Positions 8,548 to 18,665 of a stretch of DNA of 64,000 nt are shown here, piece after piece. Source of the stretch: UBA3210 sp963623095 (GTDB taxonomy: Bacteria > Bacillota_I > Bacilli_A > RFN20 > CAG-449). Position 1 is the first letter of the stretch. Every line of letters begins with the position of its first letter. The stretch lies in NCBI GenBank assembly GCA_963623095.1, contig CAVFKD010000002.1, positions 1 to 64,000 on the forward strand, read 5' to 3'. Position numbers and translations under genes: made by a program. The notes beneath the pieces are model-generated. The model worked only from the letters and a program-made list of their open reading frames with translations. It was not told the origin of the DNA and did not search any database.

Positions 8548-11403
8548 CTACTTTCTTTTATTCATTCTTTCTAAATCTCTTTTTAAGATTTTCTTTAAAT
8601 ATTGGCCTGTATAAGAAGTTTCAACTTCCGCAACTTCTTCTGGTGTTCCTTTAGCGATTACTTGACCACCTTTTTCTCCACCTTCATAGCCCATATCTAT
8701 TATATAGTCCGCACATTTAATTACATCTAAATTATGTTCAATAATTAATACTGAATTACCTGTGGAAACTAATGTATATAATACATTTAATAATTTCTTT
8801 ACATCATCGATATGTAAACCAGTAGTTGGTTCATCAAGGATGTATAAAGTAGAACCTGTTGATTTACGTTGTAATTCATATGCAAGTTTTACTCTTTGTG
8901 CTTCTCCACCACTTAATGTAGTAGATGATTGTCCTAGTTTAACATATCCTAAACCAACATCAACTAAAGTTTTTACTTTACGATAAATAGATGGGATATT
9001 TTCAAAGAAAGACATCGCTTCTTCACCAGTCATATCTAATACATCTGCGATTGATTTACCTTTATAAGTTATATTCAATGTATCTTGATTATAACGTTTA
9101 CCATTACATTCATCACATGTGACATAAACATCAGGCATGAAGTTCATAGAAATTCTTTTCACTCCATCACCTTCACATTTTTCACATCTTCCACCTTTAA
9201 CATTAAAGGAGAATCTTGATTTATCATATCCTTTACTTCTTGCATCAATTGTACTTGCGAATAAATCTCTTATATCATCAAATACACCAATGTATGTAGC
9301 AGGATTACTTCTTGGGCTTCTACCAATAGGTTCTTGAGAAACATTAATAACTTTATCAATGTTTTCAATACCGCTAATAGATTTTACTTTACCTGGTTTT
9401 ACTTTAGTTTTATTTAATTTAACTTGTAATGTTTTATATAAAGTTTCATTGATTAAAGATGATTTACCACTTCCAGATACACCTGTTACACATACAAACA
9501 TACCAAGAGGAATCTCAACATCGACATTCTTTAAGTTATTAACTTCGGCGCCTTTAATTTTAATAAATTTCTTATTGCCCTTACCACGATAAAGATTATA
9601 AGGAATAAATTCATCACCTTTTAAGTATCTACCAGTTATAGAAGAAGGATTATTCATTACTTCTTCTGGGCTACCTTGTGCGACTATTTCTCCCCCGTGG
9701 ACTCCTGCGCCTGGACCAATATCAACTAAATAATCCGCAGCAAGCATTGTATCTTCATCGTGTTCGACAACAATTAAGGTATTACCTAAATCTCTCATCG
9801 CTTTTAAAGTAGAAATTAACTTATCATTATCTCTTTGATGTAAACCAATACTTGGTTCATCTAAAACATATAAAACACCAGTTAATCTTGAACCAATTTG
9901 AGTAGCAAGTCTAATTCTTTGAGCTTCTCCTCCGCTTAAAGTCATTGCCATTCTAGATAATGTTAAATAATCAAGTCCAACATCAACTAAGAAAGAAACA
10001 CGGTTATATATTTCTTTAATAACTAAATTACCAATATTATTTTGTTCAGGAGTTAAATGTGATGGTAATTCTTTCATAAAGTCACGTAATTTACCTAATG
10101 ATAAATTACATAATTCAAAAATATTTAAACCATTAATACGAACAGATAATACTTTTTCGTTTAATCTAGCGCCGTTACATTTATTACAAATAGAATCTTC
10201 CATGAATGTTTCATAATATCCACGCATAAATTCTGAAGTAGTTGTTAAATACATTCGATCAACTCTATTTTTAACACCTTCAAATCCAATTCTAGATGTT
10301 TCATTTCCTGAGCTTGATTTTAATTTCATTTTGATAGGTTCAGGAGAACCAAATAAACATATCTTCTTTTGTGAATTTAATAAATTACGATATGGAATAT
10401 CACGAGGAATACCATAATAATCACAAGTATAAGCAAATTCTTGCCATTCAAGATTAAGAGTTCCTGCGAAATTCTTATAATAAGAAATAGCGCCTTGGTT
10501 AAGAGATAAATTTTCATCTTGAATTAATAAATCAGGATTACATTCTCTTTTAATACCAAGTCCATTACATTCAGGACATGCACCTAAAGGAGCGTTAAAA
10601 GAAAATAATCGAGGTTCTAATGGAGGAACGGAGAATCCGCAATACTTGCAAGATTGGTGTTCAGAGAATAATTCTTCTTTATCACCCATCTTAACTAAAA
10701 CATATCCATCACCAATATCTAAAGCTGTTTCTAAAGATTCAAATAATCTTTCATCACTATCTTCTTTTAAAGCAAGTCGATCAACAACAATATCAATAGT
10801 ATGTCTTGCATTCTTTTCAAGTGGAGCTAATTCAGAGAATCTAACAATTTCACCTAAATCAATTCTTACTCTTTCAAATCCTCTTTTTTGGAATTTTTCA
10901 ATTGTATCTTTATGAGTGCCTTTTTCATTGTTAACGATACGGGCAAAGATATATATTCTAGTACCAAGTTCATTCTTTTTAATGATATCAATCATTTGTT
11001 TAATGGTAAATTTAACAATTGGTTCATTATGTGTAGGACAATATGCTACACCAACTCTAGAATATAATAATCTTAAATAATCATATATTTCAGTAACAGT
11101 ACCTACAGTTGATCTAGGGTTATGTGAAGTAGTTTTTTGATCGATTGCGATTGCAGGAGATAATCCTTCAATTGAATCAACATCAGGTTTTTCAGAGTTA
11201 CCTAAAAATTGTCTAGCATAACTAGATAATGATTCAATATATCTTCTTTGTCCTTCAGCGAAAATAGTATCAAACGCTAAAGTTGATTTACCACTTCCAG
11301 ATACTCCAGTAAAAACAACTAATTTATCTTTAGGAATGGTTAAATCAATATTCTTTAAATTATTTTCTCTTGCACCTTTAACTATAATTTGATCCTTAGC
11401 CAT
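8548..11403 (-). CDS. uvrA: Excinuclease ABC subunit A
   Basis: The damage-sensing ATPase of nucleotide excision repair. Two ABC modules are visible: Walker A GVSGSGKS at residues 33-40 and again near 640, two LSGGEAQR signatures and two VLDEP/ILDEP Walker B motifs. Zinc fingers CKYC...CPEC (near 250-280) and CEKC...CDEC (near 735-765) are complete. The length of 951 is normal. uvrB is not in this window; the gene lies two bases after a small membrane-protein gene and seven bases before hprK. Confidence 0.97.
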   Translation of the reverse strand: MAKDQIIVKGARENNLKNIDLTIPKDKLVVFTGVSGSGKSTLAFDTIFAEGQRRYIESLSSYARQFLGNSEKPDVDSIEGLSPAIAIDQKTTSHNPRSTVGTVTEIYDYLRLLYSRVGVAYCPTHNEPIVKFTIKQMIDIIKKNELGTRIYIFARIVNNEKGTHKDTIEKFQKRGFERVRIDLGEIVRFSELAPLEKNARHTIDIVVDRLALKEDSDERLFESLETALDIGDGYVLVKMGDKEELFSEHQSCKYCGFSVPPLEPRLFSFNAPLGACPECNGLGIKRECNPDLLIQDENLSLNQGAISYYKNFAGTLNLEWQEFAYTCDYYGIPRDIPYRNLLNSQKKICLFGSPEPIKMKLKSSSGNETSRIGFEGVKNRVDRMYLTTTSEFMRGYYETFMEDSICNKCNGARLNEKVLSVRINGLNIFELCNLSLGKLRDFMKELPSHLTPEQNNIGNLVIKEIYNRVSFLVDVGLDYLTLSRMAMTLSGGEAQRIRLATQIGSRLTGVLYVLDEPSIGLHQRDNDKLISTLKAMRDLGNTLIVVEHDEDTMLAADYLVDIGPGAGVHGGEIVAQGSPEEVMNNPSSITGRYLKGDEFIPYNLYRGKGNKKFIKIKGAEVNNLKNVDVEIPLGMFVCVTGVSGSGKSSLINETLYKTLQVKLNKTKVKPGKVKSISGIENIDKVINVSQEPIGRSPRSNPATYIGVFDDIRDLFASTIDARSKGYDKSRFSFNVKGGRCEKCEGDGVKRISMNFMPDVYVTCDECNGKRYNQDTLNITYKGKSIADVLDMTGEEAMSFFENIPSIYRKVKTLVDVGLGYVKLGQSSTTLSGGEAQRVKLAYELQRKSTGSTLYILDEPTTGLHIDDVKKLLNVLYTLVSTGNSVLIIEHNLDVIKCADYIIDMGYEGGEKGGQVIAKGTPEEVAEVETSYTGQYLKKILKRDLERMNKRK

Positions 11404-11405
11404 AA

Positions 11406-11957
11406 TTAATTCTCTTTTCCGTATTTATCGATTCTTTCTTCATCACATACTTTTATCGCATTATCTAAATATTTATAACCTGTTTTTTTATCAATGAATT
11501 CACCAGCAATATAATAAGCAATTACGATAATAAAAATAATCCAACTAGGATGCCATAAAGATTTAAACATACCTAAGCATGAATAAATAAAAGCTCCTAA
11601 TGCAGCCATATTAAATTTAACTACTTGTCTTTTATAAATTACTTCCACTAAAGAAGTAGCGACAGGTACTAAAATAAAAAGCATCCAAAAATGAGCGAAC
11701 CCATAAGAATTTTCATTTAAAACAAATCCTAAGATTAAATAGGCAACTAAACTAACACCTAAAGCAATTAATCCAACAAGTAGCATTAAATCTCTACATT
11801 CAGTAATATTCTTAGTTACTTCTTTTTTAGAAAATTGATAATAGGATGATTTATTTTTAATTAATATTTCATCATCTACAACAGATATATCTTTCTTTTT
11901 AAAATCATGAATAGAAGAAACTTCTCCTTCATAGATAGGACTTTTAATTTTATTCAT
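11406..11957 (-). CDS. Uncharacterised four-helix membrane protein
   Basis: A 183-residue protein with a polar N-terminal third (about 60 residues) and four predicted membrane segments, followed by a charged tail. The segment LWHPSWIIFIIVIAYYI resembles the WHPGW-type membrane domain found in many Firmicutes proteins, including C-terminal parts of some XRE regulators; function is unknown. The frame is open 16 codons further upstream from a TTG, but that TTG lies in the previous operon's terminator hairpin. ATG at 11957 has GTGGTGAT upstream and is preferred. It starts the uvrA operon; an extended -10 (TGTTATTAT) lies shortly upstream. Confidence 0.7.
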   Translation of the reverse strand: MNKIKSPIYEGEVSSIHDFKKKDISVVDDEILIKNKSSYYQFSKKEVTKNITECRDLMLLVGLIALGVSLVAYLILGFVLNENSYGFAHFWMLFILVPVATSLVEVIYKRQVVKFNMAALGAFIYSCLGMFKSLWHPSWIIFIIVIAYYIAGEFIDKKTGYKYLDNAIKVCDEERIDKYGKEN

Positions 11958-11990
11958 ATTTATCACCACAAAAATAATAACACAACCAAG

Positions 11991-12023
11991 AAAAAAAGCC
12001 CACAATATAATTATTGTGAGCTT
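11991..12023 (-). terminator. Terminator of the nuclease/ABC transporter operon
   Basis: An 11-bp stem (11996-12006 with 12013-12023, one G-U in the RNA) is followed on the minus strand by TTTTTTTCTT. It closes the eight-gene unit that starts at 22813. Confidence 0.88.
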
Positions 12024-12057
12024 AAAATAAATATTATTTTTAAATCAATTAAATTAA

Positions 12058-13920
12058 TTAAGCTACATCATCTGCAACTAAATAAATTGTGATTGAATAT
12101 AATGAATTGTTATAATTTGATTCATTTGCAAGTAAAGCTGTTTGAGAATTAAATTTCCATGAAGCAACTTTAGATTTATTATTAGAAGTTGAATCTTCCT
12201 TAGTATATGAAACTTTATTATTTGCATCAATTTCATCACCAGTATAGCCAGTTAAGTTATAATAGCTATAGTGATCAACAACTACTTTATATACTTTATA
12301 TCCAGTAGGAGCAGTAATTAAGATTTTACCACCTTCACTATTTTTGTTATTTACTGCAAATTCTTTTTTGCTTTCTTGTAATTGGCATCCTGTCAATGCG
12401 ACTGTTGCATTAACTTTATTTTCTCCAAAAGCACATTCAACGTTAAATGCACCTACAGTACCAGTAGTTCCAGTTAAACCAGCAGCCTTCATATCAGTAT
12501 AATCTAATGCTTTAGATGCATATGTATCAAATATTTGTTCTGTATTAATTGTTAAAGTTAAAGTATCAGTAGCTTCACCTTTTTTAATTGTAACAGTAAC
12601 AGTATTACTACCTTCACCAGTTTTGACAGGAGTAATAGTTAATTTTGTACCTTCTACTTTTGCTGTTGTACCTGATGTAAGGGCGACTTCTACTGTTGCA
12701 TTACCGATCTTATAATCAGCGAAATCAATAGTAGTTGCTTTATTATAAGTTTTTGTTAATGATGAACCGAAATCAGCGCTAATCTTATCTTTGATAACAC
12801 TGACATATGTAGCATCAGTAATTGCATCACCATTAAGTGAAATAACACCTGGATTACTTTCGATACCATAGAATGTATAAATACCATTATAAACAGTTGT
12901 TACACCTGTATAATCAAATGTTCTACCAGCAGCTTTCGCTAATGAATAATTATCAATAAATGTAGAATAATTGCTTAAATATGATGTTTTATTGAAAATA
13001 TAATATTCAGTTGTTCCACCATCAACTGTGAAATAATAATAACCATTTTCAGTATCAACTTTTGTAGGTGTACAATTCTTTAATGTAACATATCTGTTTT
13101 GATATTTTGAACCAAGTGTTTCATCATTAATTGAGTTTGCAGCTGCTGCTTTGAAATCTGCAGTTGCATCAGTTGGAGTTACTGTTGCGCCAGAAGAAAC
13201 GACTGCATATGATCCACCGGATTTAAATTCTTCTTGTTTAGAATAGTCACTTCTTGTACCTGTATAGATAATTGTATCGCCAACTTTAGCTTTTGCACCA
13301 TTTTTTGCTCTATAACCATAATAACCATGTTCAGCACTTTCGAAAACGATAGAGCCTTCACTCTTATTAACCGCAGTAACAACACCTTTAATGTTAATTG
13401 GAGTTTTACTATCACTTGCGAGTTTTTTCCAAGCGTCATAATCACCAAGAACTAAAACATCTACTTTAACGTTAATTCCTTCATGTTTTGTAACTTCGTT
13501 AAATTTCTTAGTTGTACCATTTAGTGTAAATGTAGGAACAAGTTTTGCAACAATTTGTTCTTTTACTTTACCATCGTAATAACCTGTAACGACAGTTTTT
13601 GATTTTGCATCTTTATCAACAATTTTTAAGACATCTTTAGTTCCAGAAGTTTGTTCAATTGTCCAAGAAACGTTAACATCATAATTGCCGATTGCGACTG
13701 ATGTAACAACATCGAAATCACCTGAAATAGATGTGTCATCTTTTGATTTATATAATGCCCAAACATAGTCTGCAGCATCAGTGATAGCTTGTAATGTTGT
13801 TTCTTCGGAAGTTTTTTCACTAACAGGAGCTGTTGAACTTGAAGTAGTTCCAGCACATGCAGCTGCACCAAAAGTGAAAATAAATGCAGAAGATAATACT
13901 AATAATTTTTTTAATTTCAT
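12058..13920 (-). CDS. Large secreted lipoprotein with OB-fold-like modules
   Basis: The 620-residue protein has a lipoprotein signal (KKLL, hydrophobic core, GAAAC with Cys22). Residues about 160-260 (NIKGVVTAVNKSEGSIVFE...) and 265-380 (YVTLKNCTPTKV...) look like beta-rich OB-fold-type modules similar to those in extracellular nucleases such as YhcR. The rest is Thr/Ser/Lys-rich and repetitive, including a segment near 400-480 that resembles bacterial Ig-like folds. No catalytic motif is seen. It is the last gene of the operon, 21 bases after the nuclease lipoprotein. A role in capturing polymer at the cell surface is inferred from context only. Confidence 0.75.
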   Translation of the reverse strand: MKLKKLLVLSSAFIFTFGAAACAGTTSSSTAPVSEKTSEETTLQAITDAADYVWALYKSKDDTSISGDFDVVTSVAIGNYDVNVSWTIEQTSGTKDVLKIVDKDAKSKTVVTGYYDGKVKEQIVAKLVPTFTLNGTTKKFNEVTKHEGINVKVDVLVLGDYDAWKKLASDSKTPINIKGVVTAVNKSEGSIVFESAEHGYYGYRAKNGAKAKVGDTIIYTGTRSDYSKQEEFKSGGSYAVVSSGATVTPTDATADFKAAAANSINDETLGSKYQNRYVTLKNCTPTKVDTENGYYYFTVDGGTTEYYIFNKTSYLSNYSTFIDNYSLAKAAGRTFDYTGVTTVYNGIYTFYGIESNPGVISLNGDAITDATYVSVIKDKISADFGSSLTKTYNKATTIDFADYKIGNATVEVALTSGTTAKVEGTKLTITPVKTGEGSNTVTVTIKKGEATDTLTLTINTEQIFDTYASKALDYTDMKAAGLTGTTGTVGAFNVECAFGENKVNATVALTGCQLQESKKEFAVNNKNSEGGKILITAPTGYKVYKVVVDHYSYYNLTGYTGDEIDANNKVSYTKEDSTSNNKSKVASWKFNSQTALLANESNYNNSLYSITIYLVADDVA

Positions 13921-13941
13921 TTTAACTTTTCCCCTTTTTTA

Positions 13942-15741
13942 TTAATTTTTAAATGTGAAATTTTTGTAAGATACGACTCTTAATTGGTAACTGCCATCAT
14001 AAGAATCAACAATGCCTGTAGCGTCAAATGTCTTGTTAACAAATGCATCTTCAGTTACTGTTTGACCATTGTTTTTTAAAACCCCAGTTCTAATTGTAAA
14101 TGTTTTGCCACTAGAATCAGTACATGTAAGAGATAAAGCGCCTGCAGATGTTCCATCTTTTGTTGTGTAAGCTCTTGTACAAGTTACATTTTTCATTGTT
14201 GCGTATGAACTTGTAATAGCTGCCATATATGAAACATCGTTATAAGTTTCACTTGCACTAGTATTTGATAAATCATCACCAGTAAGTGTAATAGGACTAT
14301 ATGAACAATTTTCTTCAACTAAACGAGTATTCTTTTCATATTCAGGATCCATTGCCATATATGATAAGCCAGAAACTTGATATGTACCTGCAGTTTCGTA
14401 TTTTTGGAATGTACCACAGAATGATAACTTATTCCCAAGAACTACCATACTTGTGCCTTTAAATGAATATCCTAAGTATACTGTCATACCCCAAGAAGTT
14501 GCACTTTCTTCATCATAATCTTGTACATAAATTGTTTCAGCATCAATTGTTGTTATGATACCTTCGAAACGAACTGTTTTACCAAGATAATCAGCTTCTG
14601 AGTCTTCTTTTAAAGATGTTCTTAATTCTTTAATAGTTACGCTTAAGAAATCACCATAATAGAAGTTCTTATCTCTATACATATAATTTAAATTATTAGA
14701 TGAATCGATTGTAACGTATTGGTTTTCACCAGTTTCAGTTTCTCTATAAATATTGAAATAACCAGTCTTAGTAGAATCTTTAGCGACTTTAAATGCTTCA
14801 GCTTTTTCTATATCAGTAGTTACATCACCTGCGTTATTATTTAATTCACCAGTATAGAAATAAACTTTTCCATCAATTTCCATACCTAAGTTATAAGTAT
14901 AATTATCACTATAATGATCAGTAATATCTGCTTGTGCAGTTACTTTTTCACCTTTGTAATAAAGATTGACTTTATTAATTTCATCAGTAGTATCTGCTTT
15001 TGTATAAGAGATAATTGATGAACTATTATAGTTACCTAAAACATTATTTTTGGAATCAACTAATTGTTTTGAAGAAATTCTCCAGTTGTCTGCAGCTTTA
15101 GAGAAAACATATAATTCATGTTCATTAGCTTGAGAATATGCTTTTTGCATGACATCTGCATAACAAGTTGATCCAATTGATTTAGCATTAGCTAAACCTG
15201 ATTGTAATAACTCTAAATTTAGATTCTTATATTCAGTAGCGCCTTTAGCTTTGTACCAAACAAAGCATAAGAATCTAGAACCTGTGGAATCTACATTCCA
15301 GTTGCTATCATTTGATTCAACAATGACAGATTCACAATTTGATAATCTTTCTTTGTTAAATAAAGAAGCTGTTTTACCCCATTCTTGGATTTGACCTGTA
15401 GATTCTGGAGTATCAATACCTAAATATCTAACTTTTAAAATTCCATCTTCATAAGTGGAACTTGTTGAAGGGAATTCAGACTTTTTATCACTAGAAATAG
15501 TGAAATGGGAAGTATCACCATCAATTAAAGATTTAATTTGTGATGATGATAATTCCATATATTTTCTACCTGAATTAGCATCAAATTTTAATTGTGATGC
15601 ATAATCAATAAATTCAGATAGTTCTTTTTCTGCGTATGCAGTTGTTTTCTTGCCGTTATCTCCGCAGGAAACTACGGATGTTGCGCCAAGAATAACAAGT
15701 AAAGAAGTTAAACTTACTGTTAATAATTTTTTAATCTTCAT
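13942..15741 (-). CDS. Membrane-anchored thermonuclease-like (SNase) lipoprotein
   Basis: A 599-residue lipoprotein (VVSC, Cys26). Residues about 70-215 form a staphylococcal-nuclease domain with all catalytic positions visible: DGDT at 74-77, Arg105 and Asp110/Thr111/Glu113 in VRYLGIDTPES, and Arg156 in GSRFLCFVW. Known SNases are Ca-dependent and cleave DNA and RNA, so this should degrade extracellular nucleic acid. Residues about 385-460 (GKTVRFEGIITTIDAETIYV) and 500-599 look like OB-fold modules, as in YhcR-type nucleases. It sits among ABC transporter genes, between the second binding protein and another OB-bearing lipoprotein; Mycoplasma nucleases occur in similar operons. Confidence 0.88.
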   Translation of the reverse strand: MKIKKLLTVSLTSLLVILGATSVVSCGDNGKKTTAYAEKELSEFIDYASQLKFDANSGRKYMELSSSQIKSLIDGDTSHFTISSDKKSEFPSTSSTYEDGILKVRYLGIDTPESTGQIQEWGKTASLFNKERLSNCESVIVESNDSNWNVDSTGSRFLCFVWYKAKGATEYKNLNLELLQSGLANAKSIGSTCYADVMQKAYSQANEHELYVFSKAADNWRISSKQLVDSKNNVLGNYNSSSIISYTKADTTDEINKVNLYYKGEKVTAQADITDHYSDNYTYNLGMEIDGKVYFYTGELNNNAGDVTTDIEKAEAFKVAKDSTKTGYFNIYRETETGENQYVTIDSSNNLNYMYRDKNFYYGDFLSVTIKELRTSLKEDSEADYLGKTVRFEGIITTIDAETIYVQDYDEESATSWGMTVYLGYSFKGTSMVVLGNKLSFCGTFQKYETAGTYQVSGLSYMAMDPEYEKNTRLVEENCSYSPITLTGDDLSNTSASETYNDVSYMAAITSSYATMKNVTCTRAYTTKDGTSAGALSLTCTDSSGKTFTIRTGVLKNNGQTVTEDAFVNKTFDATGIVDSYDGSYQLRVVSYKNFTFKN

Positions 15742-15759
15742 AGTTTATCTTCCTTTCTA

Positions 15760-17127
15760 TTAATAGCTTTCGCATTTTGCTAATGCATCTGCGAATGCTG
15801 TGTTAATATCGGATTTACCTTGTAATACTGCAGTAACTAAGTTACCAACTTCAGTACGTGCATTAGTAGATCCTGGGAATGCTGCATTAGTAAATGCTGC
15901 ATCCATATTGTCAGAACAAATCTTAATAGCTTTAGCTTGAAGATCTGCTCCACTATTTAAGAATTTTTTGTATGTTTCATTTTCATATACAGAATTAATG
16001 ACAGGTTGATAACCAGAAGTCATTGAGAATTGTGCTTGGAATTGAACATTAGTTGTAAAATATTTTACAAATAACCAAGAAGCCATAACTTTTTGAGGAT
16101 CTTTATTATTGAAAATACATACATCTGGTCCTTGTTGAATAACTTTTTTGTTATTCGCATCATGTTGAGGGATTGTAGCAATCTCACAAGTAAAATCATT
16201 TGAGTTTTGATATGAAGCACCTGCAGATGAACCTATACACATAAAGCATCTTTTACTATCAGTACTTGTAAATAATCCTGATGTGTATGAACCATAAAGA
16301 TCTTTTGTAGTAATCCAGCCATTTTCATACCAAACTTTAATTTTTTCCATGAAAGCTTTAGCTTGTTCGTTATTGAATAAATAATTGTTATTCGCACCAG
16401 ATTGAGTATATGGAATACCTAATTGTTCACACCATGTGATAAATAAGTTACTACCTGAATCATATCCAAGTGGAATTGAATCAGGATATTCCTTTTTTAA
16501 TTTTTCACATACATATTCCATTGATGTTGTATCATTATCACTTGTTTTATACCAATGAGTAGGGACGCTAAGTCCTAATTTATCAAATACAGTTTTATTA
16601 TAATACATTACTTCAGAAGATTTAGAGAATGGTAAGCAATACATCTTACCATCTCCAAATGTTTTTCCTTCATCATAGAACGCTGTAACAAAATCTTTAT
16701 ATTCTGTTTTTGAAAATCCATATGTATCATCATCAATTAAGTTGTCTAAACAAATAACTGATTTTGAAGTGTTATAAGTAGCGACATGGTCTGGATAGCA
16801 ATAAGTAACATTAACTTCTGATTTTCCAGAAGCGATTTCTGTACTCATTTGGTCTCTAACATCATCATAACCACCGATAAATTGTGTTTCAACATGAATA
16901 TTTGGATATATTTCATTGAATTTATCTAAATATCTATTAAATACATCTTGTAAACTTTGGCCCATTGTTGAATAGAATTTAATGGTGACTTCATTATCTT
17001 CATTAAATCCTTCTGTTGGAACTACAAAGTTTGGATCGAATGTTGAAGATCCGCAAGAAGAAAATGCACCTAACATTGATACACAAAATAAGCCTGCAGA
17101 TATCAATTTTAATTTCTTATTTTTCAT
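15760..17127 (-). CDS. ABC transporter solute-binding lipoprotein (sugar-type, second copy)
   Basis: A 455-residue family 1-type extracellular binding protein with lipobox FSSC (Cys25). The mature start EVTIKFYSTMG, the stretch LDKFNEIYPNIHVE near residue 70, and VMYYNKTVFDKLGL near 180 are typical of carbohydrate-type binding proteins. It is a clear paralogue of the gene immediately upstream, sharing the NVTYCYPDHVA/DIAYCYPDHVA region, FMCIGSSAGASYQ and the C-terminal GNL-T-V-QGKSDINTAF block. Two copies in one operon suggest different ligands or dosage; the ligand cannot be read from sequence. Confidence 0.92.
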   Translation of the reverse strand: MKNKKLKLISAGLFCVSMLGAFSSCGSSTFDPNFVVPTEGFNEDNEVTIKFYSTMGQSLQDVFNRYLDKFNEIYPNIHVETQFIGGYDDVRDQMSTEIASGKSEVNVTYCYPDHVATYNTSKSVICLDNLIDDDTYGFSKTEYKDFVTAFYDEGKTFGDGKMYCLPFSKSSEVMYYNKTVFDKLGLSVPTHWYKTSDNDTTSMEYVCEKLKKEYPDSIPLGYDSGSNLFITWCEQLGIPYTQSGANNNYLFNNEQAKAFMEKIKVWYENGWITTKDLYGSYTSGLFTSTDSKRCFMCIGSSAGASYQNSNDFTCEIATIPQHDANNKKVIQQGPDVCIFNNKDPQKVMASWLFVKYFTTNVQFQAQFSMTSGYQPVINSVYENETYKKFLNSGADLQAKAIKICSDNMDAAFTNAAFPGSTNARTEVGNLVTAVLQGKSDINTAFADALAKCESY

Positions 17128-17145
17128 AAATTACCTTTCTAGATA

Positions 17146-18621
17146 TTAAATAGAAGCATTACATTTGTCAATTGCATCTTTAAATGCTGTATTTATATCT
17201 GATTTTCCTTGGAATACTTGAGTTAATAAGTTGCCAACTTGAGAACGTGCTTCTGATGAACCAATGAATGCTGGTGAAGTATAATAATAATCAGATTGGT
17301 CTAAACATAATTTAGCAGCTTGAGCTGTAACTCTTTCTTTTAAATCTGAAGCTGTATTATCAGCTTTTGCTAAATGTGCTTTATATGTTTCATTGTCATT
17401 AACTGATTTAATTACTGGAACATAACCAGATTGAATTCCCCATTCAGCTTGGAATTGTACGTTAGTTGTGAAATATTTCATAAATAACCATGAAGCAATA
17501 ATCTTTTGATCATCACCATGATTTAAGATTGTTAATGATGGTCCTTGTGAAATAACTTTTTTATTTTTTTCATCTGCTTGTGGAATAGCAGCTACTTTAA
17601 CATCAAATGGATATGCATCTTCAACTTTTGAAGGAACTTGATATGAAGCACCTGCAGAAGAACCAATACACATAAAGCAACGTGTTGTAGTTGTTGATGT
17701 GAATAAGCCTGATGTATAAGAACCATATAATTCTTGTGTAGTTGCATAACCTGTATCAATGAACTTTGTTTTAATATCTTCAACAAACTTTCTGTTTGTT
17801 TCGTTATTAAATAAGAAATGATCACTACCAGTTGCGGATGTATATGGTGAGCCTAATTGTTCACACATTGTAATAAACCAGTTAGAAGATGAGTCATAGC
17901 CTAAAGGTTTTGAATCTGGATATTTTGCTTTTAATGCTTTACATACATATTCTAATGATGTTTTATCATCATCAACATTTGTTGTAGTTGCAAACCAGTG
18001 AGTAGGAACTGATAAATGTTCTTCTTCGAATACAGTTGCATTGTAATACATGATTTCTGTAGATTTTGAGAATGGTAAAGTATACATTAAACCATCACCG
18101 AATGATTTACCTTCGTTATAGAAAGAAGTAACATAGTCATTCTTTTGTGCTCTAGTTAAACCTAAAGTTTCACCATTTTCTAATGTATCTGCTTCTGAGT
18201 CATCATAAATTAAGTTATCTAATGTAACAACTGATTTTGTTTTGTTGTATAAAGCAACATGGTCAGGATAGCAATATGCAATATCTGGTCCACCACGTGA
18301 AGATAATTCAGTTGTGATTTTATCTCTGACATCATCATATCCACCGTCTGCAGTATGTTCTACATGAATATTTGGATATTTTTCTTGGAATTTTTCGATA
18401 TATGTATCGAATGTTGCTTTTAAAGCTGTACCTTGTGTTGAATAGAATTTGATTGTTACATCTTTTGTTTCATCAAATCCACCTTCAGGAATTTGCCATG
18501 CAGCTTCGTATGTGTTTTTTTCTCCACCTTCATCAGTAGAAGAAGTAGATCCGCCGCAAGCAACTGTTGATGCTGTTAATAATAACGCTGCACCAATGAC
18601 TAATAATTTGTTTGTTTTCAT
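17146..18621 (-). CDS. ABC transporter solute-binding lipoprotein (sugar-type, first copy)
   Basis: A 491-residue extracellular binding protein with lipobox TVAC (Cys22) and an acidic Ser/Thr-rich linker before the ligand domain. It shares with the next gene the motifs KFYSTQG, YPDHVALYN, FSKSTEIMYYN and FMCIGSSAGASYQ. It is about 36 residues longer, mainly through the linker and a few loops. It follows the two permease genes directly and is probably the principal binding component. Family assignment to the oligosaccharide/polyol group is by pattern; the substrate is unresolved. Confidence 0.92.
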   Translation of the reverse strand: MKTNKLLVIGAALLLTASTVACGGSTSSTDEGGEKNTYEAAWQIPEGGFDETKDVTIKFYSTQGTALKATFDTYIEKFQEKYPNIHVEHTADGGYDDVRDKITTELSSRGGPDIAYCYPDHVALYNKTKSVVTLDNLIYDDSEADTLENGETLGLTRAQKNDYVTSFYNEGKSFGDGLMYTLPFSKSTEIMYYNATVFEEEHLSVPTHWFATTTNVDDDKTSLEYVCKALKAKYPDSKPLGYDSSSNWFITMCEQLGSPYTSATGSDHFLFNNETNRKFVEDIKTKFIDTGYATTQELYGSYTSGLFTSTTTTRCFMCIGSSAGASYQVPSKVEDAYPFDVKVAAIPQADEKNKKVISQGPSLTILNHGDDQKIIASWLFMKYFTTNVQFQAEWGIQSGYVPVIKSVNDNETYKAHLAKADNTASDLKERVTAQAAKLCLDQSDYYYTSPAFIGSSEARSQVGNLLTQVFQGKSDINTAFKDAIDKCNASI

Positions 18622-18665
18622 TTTTTTCTTTCCCCTTTTTAATTTTTTAAAATTTGAATAAAAAC

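Noticed and set aside
11958..12005. Longer N-terminus (TTG start) for the membrane protein upstream of uvrA
   Set aside because: The TTG lies in the hairpin of the preceding operon's terminator; the ATG at 11957 has a ribosome binding site.
13179..13871. Alternative minus-strand frames inside the large lipoprotein gene
   Set aside because: They overlap the long lipoprotein frame completely and have low-complexity translations rich in Leu, Val and Gln, as expected from a frame shift of repetitive codons.
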